Source: JAXDLH01 sp034666705 (GTDB lineage Bacteria > Chloroflexota > UBA6077 > SHYK01). From it: a stretch of 5,533 nucleotides of DNA. A program made the translations under genes and the position numbers. Shown one piece after another: positions 1 through 5,533 of the stretch. The DNA lies in NCBI GenBank assembly GCA_034666705.1, contig JAXDLH010000252.1, positions 1 to 5,533 on the forward strand, in the 5' to 3' direction. Numbering within the stretch: position 1 is the stretch's first letter; every line of letters starts with the position of its first letter. The notes under the pieces are model-generated. The model did no database searches. It had not been told where the DNA came from and saw only the letters and a program-made list of their open reading frames with translations.

Positions 1-95
1 CCGATGCAGAGACTGGGCACGCGCCGAGCGGTCAAGCACCAACCATCGCTGCGAGTGATCGAGAACGTGTTGAAGAGGTCCACCAACCAGTCGAC
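1..95. other. Unassigned left edge, possibly coding
   Basis: No gene can be fixed here. The frame of the fusion gene is open from base 3 through 95, adding 31 hydrophilic residues rich in Ala, Pro, Glu and Asp, but without an ATG, GTG or TTG in frame before 96. If these codons are real, the start lies outside the window. The second forward frame ends in TGA at 56-58 and could be the tail of an upstream gene. The first frame is open with a high G/C third-position share (27 of 32 codons), but it runs on to 324 inside the fusion gene, which makes it an unlikely gene. No convincing promoter was seen. Confidence 0.4.
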
Positions 96-3000
96 GTGGA
101 GGAGCCTCAGCGCAGACCAGAACGCCGCCGCGTGCGCCGACGGCCGTCGCCTGCCTCGTGGACTCTTGTCGGCATCCTCGTCATCGCCGCGAGCCTGCGA
201 TTCATCGGCCTGGATTGGGATGACGGGCAGCATCTCCATCCTGATGAACGGTTCATCACGATGGTGGCAACGAAGATTCAGCCGACCGTCGGCCTCTACT
301 TTGACACGGCCGATTCCCGACTGAATCCCTACAACAACGACTTCGGCTCATACATCTACGGGACCGCCCCGCTTTTCTTCACTCGCGCACTCGCGGACGG
401 GATCCAGGTCGTGGCGCGCGGGGTCCCAACGGTCGCCGGCAGCGGGTTCGACCAGTACATGCGTCACTTCCGCGAGATGTCGAGCTACTTTGACATAACG
501 CTGCTCGGCCGCGCACTCTCAGGTATCGCCGACCTGCTCACGATCTTCCTGATCTTCCTGATCGGTCGGCGCATTCACGGCGTAGCAGTGGGACTGCTCG
601 CGGCGTTTCTCGCCGCATTCTGCGCGCTGCAGATTCAGTCGGCGCACTTCTTCACGGCGGAGTCGCCACTCGTCCTGTTCACGACCCTCGCGTTCTACTG
701 TGCGGTCAGGGTGGCGGAGATGGGCCGCATGCGTGACTGGTCGCTGCTCGGCGTGGCCATCGGCCTCGCGGTCGGGTCCAAGATCAACGCATTGATGCTC
801 GGAGCCGTGGTGCTCGCCGCGGCGTGGGTCCTGTGGTCGCGGCGCAGCGCCGAGCTCGCACCGGTCGAGCGACGACGGTTTCTGACCGAAACGATTCTTG
901 GCGGCATGGCAATCACCGGGCTCGCGGTGTTCGTTACGTTCCGGATTGCCCAGCCCTATGCCTTTGCTGGGCCGGCGATCTGGGACATCGGGCTCAACCA
1001 GAAATGGCTGCAGGACCTCCAAACCTGGCAGCAGTTCGCCACCGGCCAACTCGACTACCCGCCCAGTGACTCGTGGACTGCCCGCACCCCGTACGTATTC
1101 CAGCTAACCCAGATGACGCTCTGGGGCCTCGGGCCAGCGCTCTCAATTGCGGCCTGGCTAGGGTTCTTCCTCGCGGCGATCCAGCTCGTGTGGCGACCGC
1201 GCATCTATGCGATGCACGCGCTCGCGGTCGTCTGGGTCGGGCTCAACATCGTGTACTGGGGCGTGCAGTTCGCCAAGCCGATGCGCTATCTCCTGCCCAT
1301 CTATCCGATGCTGGCAATTTTCGCTGCCTTCCTGGTCGTGTCGCTCTGGCGCTGGGCCCGGGCGGAGGAGCCGCGGTGGCCGTCCGCACTGCGATGGCGA
1401 CCACGCGCCGGCACGCGCCGGATCGCTGCGGGTGCAGCCGCCTTCGCCGTCATTGGTTGGACTGTCTTCTATGGCCTGGCGTTCACATCGATCTACACGC
1501 GCCCGACCACCCGAATCGCGGCCTCCGACTGGATCTACGACAATATCCCCGCCGGCTCGCACACCACGTTCGAACATTGGGACGACCCGCTTCCGGTCGG
1601 TCGGCGCGGCTTCAACGCGTCGCTTACCTATGCGGCCATCGAGATGCCGCTGTACGGCGAAGACGACCGCGACAAGCGGACGTTGATCGAAACCAAGCTC
1701 GACCAGGCCGACTATCTGATTGAGTCCAGTAACCGGCTCTACGGGTCGATCCCCCGACTGCCACAGCGTTTCCCCATGACGACGCGCTACTATCAGGCGC
1801 TCTTCGACGGCGAGCTCGGCTTCGAAAAAATTGCTGAGTTTACGTCACGGCCCCAACTCTTCGGTGTCGAGCTCAACGACGACGACGCCGAGGAGATCTG
1901 GACCGTCTACGAGCACCCCAAGGTCACGATCTACAAGAAGGGTCCCAACTACTCCAGTGCGAACATGCGCGCCATCCTGGAGAGCGTCGATCTCGACCGT
2001 GTGCTGAAGGGCCTCAAACCGATCTACGTGAGCACGAACGGGCTGCTGCTGGATCAGGCATCGGCGCAGACCGATCAGGCCGGCGGCACGTGGAGCGATA
2101 TGTTCGATCGCGGGTCGCTTCCGAATCAGATTCCGTTGGTCGTATGGCTCCTGACGATCGAGCTCATCGGAGTGCTCGCGCTCCCGCTGACCTGGTACGC
2201 CTGTCGGCGCCTCGGCGATGCGGGCTATCCGCTTGCGAAAACGATCGGACTGCTCATCGTCTCCTACGTCGCATGGCTGCTGGCAAGCCTCCATCTCGTG
2301 AGCTACACGCGGATCTCGATTCTCGTCGCCGTTCTCGTGCTGGCCGTAATCTCACTGCTCGCGCTACACAGGCGATTCGGCGAGATGCGCGCCGACCTGC
2401 GACTGCGTTGGCGACCGATCCTCGCCTGTGAGGCGCTGTTCCTCCTGGCCTTCGCTGGCTTCACCGCCATGCGGATGGCGAACCCGGACCTGTGGCACCC
2501 GTCGTACGGCGGCGAAAAGCCGATGGACTTCGCCTATCTGAACGCCATCATCAAGACCTCGTGGTTCCCACCGTTCGATCCATGGATGGCCGGCGCCTAC
2601 ATCAACTACTACTACTGGGGCGGCGTGGTCGTCGCCACGGTCACCAAGCTCACTGGCATCGTCCCATGGGTCGCGTACAACCTGGCGATCCCGACCATCG
2701 CCGCGCTTACGGCGACCGGCGTCGCCTCGGCGGTCTACAACCTGCTGATCAGCCGAGCCCACGCCCCAGCGCGCCGCCATTGGTGGGCGATCGGCGGAGG
2801 GGTTTTCGCGGCGTGCCTCGCAGTTGCACTCGGTAATCTCGCCGGCTTCATCGAACTCGTGGACTACCTCGGCAAGCTCGACAAGAGTCCGGTGCCGAGT
2901 CTGCTGCCGGGCCTGAGCGGCACGGTCGGCTTGCTCCGCGGCCTGCTGATCTGGGTTAGCAGCCAGGGCAGCGGCCTGCCCGTATTCAATTTTGACTTCT

Positions 3001-4622
3001 GGGGCCCAACGCGTGTCATCACGACGGAGCCTACCGCGCCAATCACCGAGTTCCCGCTCTTCACGTTCCTCTACGGCGATCTGCACGCGCATATGATCGC
3101 GATGCCGTTTGGCATGCTGGTCGTGGGCCTTGCCCTCAACCTGTTCCGTCAACCGGCGTGGGTCCCGAACGCGCTCGAGCGCAGTACGAGCGGATTTCTT
3201 CACCAGCTTTGGCGGGCAGTGTGGAGCCCCGGAGGGGTGAGCGTCGCGCTCGTCGCCCTCACGATCGGTGCCCTGCGCATGATCAACACCTGGGACTACC
3301 CGACCTACCTCGGTATCGCGATCGCAGCAATCGTTGCCGCAGAGGCGCTGCGACGCCCGCATGCGTGGACGGTCGTCGCCGTCCACAGCGTGGTGCTGGC
3401 GGGGGCGGTCGTAGTGCTCAGCACGCTCTTCATTACGCCGTTCCTGCAACACTACGCGCTCTTCTACAGCGGGTTCGAGCGCTACGATCTGCATACGAAT
3501 ATGCAGCAATACCTGACGATCCTGGGCGCCTTCCTCGCCGTCCTCGCGGCATACCTTGGCTTCCGCGTCGCGGCACTCCGCGATCGCCTGGGGATGGGAG
3601 CGCTCGGCGCGCTTGGCACCCTCGGCGGCAGCCGCCCATCGCAGGTCGTGGCCGAGGCGGCACCGCTGCGCGCGGTGCCGCGCCCCGAGCTCATTGCCGT
3701 GCTGGCAGCGGGATTGGTCGCCTTCCTCGCCGTGCTCCTCTTACTCGTCGGCCTTCCCGTGATCGGCGTCGTGGTCATCGGGATCACGGCGATCGCGATC
3801 ACCACCGTGCTGGGTCGGCAGGCTCCGGCGACACTCTTCACCTTTCTATTGGTCGCCACCGCGTTGGCCATTACGGCAGGCGTCGAGGTGATCGTGCTCA
3901 AAGGCGACATCGGCCGCATGAATACGGTGTTCAAGTTCTACGTTCAGGTGTGGCTGCTGCTCTCCATCAGTGTGGGCGTCATGCTCACGCTGATGGTGCG
4001 CCGCGCATGGGGCTCCCGCTGGCTCGTCTCCACGAGCGGTGCCCGGCAGGCGATTGCCATTGTGCTCGCCCTGGTGCTGGTCTCGACGCTCGTCTACCCA
4101 TTGATGGGGATTCCGGCGAAGCTCGCCTTCCGTTTCAACCCACAGCCCCCCACCCTAGACGGCATGCAGTACATGCAGACCGCGAAGTACGAGGACAACA
4201 ATAAGGACCTGCAGCTTCCGGATGACTTCAAGGCGATCAACTGGATGCTCGACAACATCTCTGGAAGCCCGGTGATCGTAGAAGGAATAGCGCCACTCTA
4301 TCACTGGCGCTCGCGCGTCTCGATCTACACGGGTCTCCCCACGGTGCTCGGCTGGGACTGGCATCAAAAGCAGCAGCGGGGTGACTTCGGGTACATGGTC
4401 GACGATCGCGGCCGGGACGTCGATGCAATCTTTACCTCGCCCGATGCAGATGCGAAGCTGCGGCTGCTGCGCAAATACGGCGTGCAGTACGTGTACGTCG
4501 GCGGTCAGGAACGCGCCTTCTACTCGGCGGCCGGCATTGCCAGGTTCGACAGCATGGTGGGCTCATCGCTCGAGCGCATCTATCAAGAGGGTGCGGTAAC
4601 GATCTATCGGGTGGTGCAATAG
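96..4622 (+). CDS. GT39/PMT-like glycosyltransferase fused to DUF2298 (Chlor_Arch_YYY) membrane protein
   Basis: A 1508-residue polytopic membrane protein, probably a polyprenyl-phosphate-sugar-dependent GT-C transferase acting on the outer membrane face; substrate unknown. The Arg-rich N-terminus (5-16) predicts a cytoplasmic start before helix 1 (22-38). The acidic motif H48-P-D-E51 sits in the first outer loop, where PMT/GT39 enzymes carry their essential DE. About ten more helices follow (133-465), including RYLLPIYP (397-404), then a soluble domain (466-618) with EHWDDPLP (493-500). After a linker containing GGTWSDMFD (663-671) comes the DUF2298 half: IELIGVLALPL (688-698), EKPMD (807-811), YYYWGG (838-843), TEFP (984-987), GDLHAH (994-999), TWDYPTY (1065-1071), GDIGRMNTVFK (1270-1280) and a C-terminal soluble domain (about 1341-1508). 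The architecture resembles fusions known in Chloroflexota. The start is uncertain: GTG at 96 has only a distant purine-rich GAAGAGG (72-78, 17-base spacer), and the frame is open to the left edge. The reading frame and family are firm; the enzymatic role is inferred. Confidence 0.95.
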   Translation: MEEPQRRPERRRVRRRPSPASWTLVGILVIAASLRFIGLDWDDGQHLHPDERFITMVATKIQPTVGLYFDTADSRLNPYNNDFGSYIYGTAPLFFTRALADGIQVVARGVPTVAGSGFDQYMRHFREMSSYFDITLLGRALSGIADLLTIFLIFLIGRRIHGVAVGLLAAFLAAFCALQIQSAHFFTAESPLVLFTTLAFYCAVRVAEMGRMRDWSLLGVAIGLAVGSKINALMLGAVVLAAAWVLWSRRSAELAPVERRRFLTETILGGMAITGLAVFVTFRIAQPYAFAGPAIWDIGLNQKWLQDLQTWQQFATGQLDYPPSDSWTARTPYVFQLTQMTLWGLGPALSIAAWLGFFLAAIQLVWRPRIYAMHALAVVWVGLNIVYWGVQFAKPMRYLLPIYPMLAIFAAFLVVSLWRWARAEEPRWPSALRWRPRAGTRRIAAGAAAFAVIGWTVFYGLAFTSIYTRPTTRIAASDWIYDNIPAGSHTTFEHWDDPLPVGRRGFNASLTYAAIEMPLYGEDDRDKRTLIETKLDQADYLIESSNRLYGSIPRLPQRFPMTTRYYQALFDGELGFEKIAEFTSRPQLFGVELNDDDAEEIWTVYEHPKVTIYKKGPNYSSANMRAILESVDLDRVLKGLKPIYVSTNGLLLDQASAQTDQAGGTWSDMFDRGSLPNQIPLVVWLLTIELIGVLALPLTWYACRRLGDAGYPLAKTIGLLIVSYVAWLLASLHLVSYTRISILVAVLVLAVISLLALHRRFGEMRADLRLRWRPILACEALFLLAFAGFTAMRMANPDLWHPSYGGEKPMDFAYLNAIIKTSWFPPFDPWMAGAYINYYYWGGVVVATVTKLTGIVPWVAYNLAIPTIAALTATGVASAVYNLLISRAHAPARRHWWAIGGGVFAACLAVALGNLAGFIELVDYLGKLDKSPVPSLLPGLSGTVGLLRGLLIWVSSQGSGLPVFNFDFWGPTRVITTEPTAPITEFPLFTFLYGDLHAHMIAMPFGMLVVGLALNLFRQPAWVPNALERSTSGFLHQLWRAVWSPGGVSVALVALTIGALRMINTWDYPTYLGIAIAAIVAAEALRRPHAWTVVAVHSVVLAGAVVVLSTLFITPFLQHYALFYSGFERYDLHTNMQQYLTILGAFLAVLAAYLGFRVAALRDRLGMGALGALGTLGGSRPSQVVAEAAPLRAVPRPELIAVLAAGLVAFLAVLLLLVGLPVIGVVVIGITAIAITTVLGRQAPATLFTFLLVATALAITAGVEVIVLKGDIGRMNTVFKFYVQVWLLLSISVGVMLTLMVRRAWGSRWLVSTSGARQAIAIVLALVLVSTLVYPLMGIPAKLAFRFNPQPPTLDGMQYMQTAKYEDNNKDLQLPDDFKAINWMLDNISGSPVIVEGIAPLYHWRSRVSIYTGLPTVLGWDWHQKQQRGDFGYMVDDRGRDVDAIFTSPDADAKLRLLRKYGVQYVYVGGQERAFYSAAGIARFDSMVGSSLERIYQEGAVTIYRVVQ

Positions 4623-4627
4623 GCGTG
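4609..4627 (+). promoter_or_regulatory. Stop/start junction with likely translational coupling
   Basis: The TAG stop of the fusion gene (4620-4622) is separated by only GC from the GTG start of the second DUF2298 gene. The only purine-rich stretch at a plausible distance is GGGTGG (4609-4614), a weak match to a Shine-Dalgarno sequence with a 10-base spacer. There is no room for a promoter or terminator between the genes, so the second gene is expected to be read from the same mRNA, with ribosomes re-initiating after the first stop. Coupling is inferred from the spacing only. Confidence 0.45.
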
Positions 4628-5533
4628 TGGTTCGACCTGATTCGCTGGCTGGTCGCCCTGGAGCTGGCTGGCCTGGCGGCGCTGCCCCTCGCGTACCGCC
4701 TGTTCCCAGCTCTTCCCGGAATCGCGCCCGGCATCGCGAAGGCGCTGGCCCTGATCTTGATCGGCTACGTCGCGTGGATCACCGGGATGATCGGGGCTAC
4801 AGCCTTCACCGGACCGACAATTGTGGTGATCTGCGCAATCCTCGCGGCAGCAAGCTGGCTACCATGGGGTCGAGTCGCGCAGCGGGCGTGGCGCGCAAAT
4901 CGGGCCACGGCGATCGGTGCCGAGGTGGCATTCCTGCTCGTGTTCGCGGTGGCGACATGGGTGCGCGCCCACAACGCCGCAATTGCGGGCACCGAGAAGC
5001 CGATGGACATGACCTTTCTGACCTCGCTCATCGAAGCCAACCGGCTGCCTGCCCAGGATTTGTGGCTCGCGCAGTTCGGCTTGCCCTACTACTATCTTGG
5101 ATACCTGATCTACGCCCTGCCGGCGAAAGCCGTGGGGCTGCAGCCCGCAGTGGCATACAACCTCGCGGTCGTAACGGTGATCGCCCTGTCGGCCACTGCG
5201 GCCTTTGGGCTCGCGGCTGCCCTCGTGCAGCGCGCTGGGGCTGGGCAACGGTTGGCACTCGGGCTCGGTGCGGTCGGGGCGTTCGCTCTGGCGGTGATGG
5301 GTGACCTTGAGGCGTTCTTCGAGTGGCTCGCCGGCAGCAACGTGGGTGACGCCGGATTCTGGGCCGCGATGGGGATCAAGAACGTCACGGCGAGCGCTGC
5401 GGGATTCCCCCCGGCGGATGGCGGCTGGTGGTTCAAAGCAGCGCGCGTCATCCCGAATCTCCAGCCGGACGGGATTACCGAGTTCCCGAATTTCAGCTTT
5501 CTCCTCGGCGATCTGCATCCCCACTACATGGCC
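4625..5533 (+). CDS. DUF2298 (Chlor_Arch_YYY) membrane protein, 3'-partial
   Basis: The first 303 codons of a second DUF2298 protein; the frame is still open at the right edge. Family members are usually about 700-900 residues, so over half is probably missing. It is a paralogue of the C-terminal half of the preceding gene: LELAGLAALPL (12-22) matches IELIGVLALPL, EKPMD (124-128) is identical, PYYYLGY (154-160) replaces NYYYWGG, VAYNLA (176-181) is identical, and TEFP (285-288) leads into GDLHPH (295-300). The EKPMD-to-YYY distance is 31 residues in both proteins. Predicted helices lie near 6-25, 36-56, 63-79, 96-112, 156-200 and 208-225. It begins directly with the three-helix lead-in of DUF2298 and has no GT39-like N-terminal half. 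GTG at 4625 is chosen because it is the first start codon in frame after the previous stop, two bases away, and gives a protein beginning at the conserved lead-in helix. The biochemical function is unknown; a GT-C-like transferase is my inference. Confidence 0.93.
   Translation, partial: MWFDLIRWLVALELAGLAALPLAYRLFPALPGIAPGIAKALALILIGYVAWITGMIGATAFTGPTIVVICAILAAASWLPWGRVAQRAWRANRATAIGAEVAFLLVFAVATWVRAHNAAIAGTEKPMDMTFLTSLIEANRLPAQDLWLAQFGLPYYYLGYLIYALPAKAVGLQPAVAYNLAVVTVIALSATAAFGLAAALVQRAGAGQRLALGLGAVGAFALAVMGDLEAFFEWLAGSNVGDAGFWAAMGIKNVTASAAGFPPADGGWWFKAARVIPNLQPDGITEFPNFSFLLGDLHPHYMA

Noticed and set aside
4..324. Forward open frame of 106 codons starting with ATG, with good third-position G/C in its first part
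   Set aside because: It overlaps the fusion gene by about 230 bases in another frame. Its product is Ser/Arg-rich without recognisable motifs, while the overlapped frame encodes the conserved first helix and HPDE motif.
543..560. Direct 9-base repeat ATCTTCCTG twice
   Set aside because: It encodes Ile-Phe-Leu twice within a transmembrane helix, so codon repetition in a hydrophobic segment explains it.
1402..1421. Perfect tandem copy of the 10-base unit CACGCGCCGG
   Set aside because: Two short copies of a GC-rich unit in a GC-rich gene, coding for an Arg-rich cytoplasmic loop. There is no frame disruption and nothing to suggest more than chance or slippage.
1825..1831. A-run in the codons for Glu-Lys-Ile, considered as a slippage site
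   Set aside because: The frame is intact on both sides with family-typical sequence, and no alternative frame downstream gives a sensible product.
2364..3509. Antisense open frame of 381 codons
   Set aside because: It lies opposite the most conserved part of the DUF2298 half. Its product is rich in Arg, Glu, Asp and Gln, as expected for the reverse reading of a GC-rich hydrophobic gene, and has no family motifs.
3158..4204. Forward open frame of 348 codons in an alternative frame
   Set aside because: It lies wholly inside the fusion gene, and the product is an Arg/Ala-rich shadow translation without domains.
4627..5304. Forward open frame starting at GTG 4627, overlapping the junction
   Set aside because: It is the shadow frame next to the real GTG at 4625. 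The translation is Arg/Gly-rich with no membrane segments, whereas the 4625 frame matches DUF2298.
4859..5524. Antisense open frame of 221 codons at the right edge
   Set aside because: It overlaps the second DUF2298 gene, whose frame carries the conserved EKPMD, YYY and GDLH motifs. The antisense product has no recognisable features.

Overview
The window is GC-rich, with G or C at most third codon positions, and is almost entirely coding on the + strand. It holds one very long membrane-protein gene and the first 303 codons of a second. Both belong to the DUF2298 / 'Chlor_Arch_YYY' family of very hydrophobic proteins, recognised by the EKPMD, YYY-x-G and TEFP...GDLH motifs. That family is known mainly from Chloroflexota and some archaea. 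The GC-rich composition and the fusion of a GT39/PMT-like half to a DUF2298 half suggest a Chloroflexota chromosome. This is inference from family distribution, as no taxonomic marker gene is present.

Layout: bases 1-95 cannot be assigned with confidence. The reading frame of the first gene is open back to the left edge, so its true start may lie outside the window. Bases 96-4622 encode a 1508-residue protein built of two membrane modules, each followed by an extracytoplasmic soluble domain: a GT39/PMT-like module (about residues 20-618) and a DUF2298 module (about 678-1508). The stop codon is followed 2 bases later by the GTG start of a second gene (4625 to the right edge and beyond). That gene is a stand-alone DUF2298 protein with no GT39-like half. 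No RNA genes, mobile elements, CRISPR arrays or terminators were seen.

How they may work together: the tight spacing implies co-transcription and probable translational coupling. GT-C enzymes of the GT39/PMT kind move sugars from polyprenyl-phosphate carriers to acceptors on the outer face of the membrane. Both halves of the first protein show the same order of parts: a first transmembrane helix, an acidic motif in the first outer loop, many helices, then a soluble domain ending in VTIY. This suggests that the DUF2298 half is itself GT-C-like and that the locus encodes two or three related cell-surface glycosyl-transfer modules. The substrate and product are unknown, and the function of the DUF2298 family has, to my knowledge, not been established.
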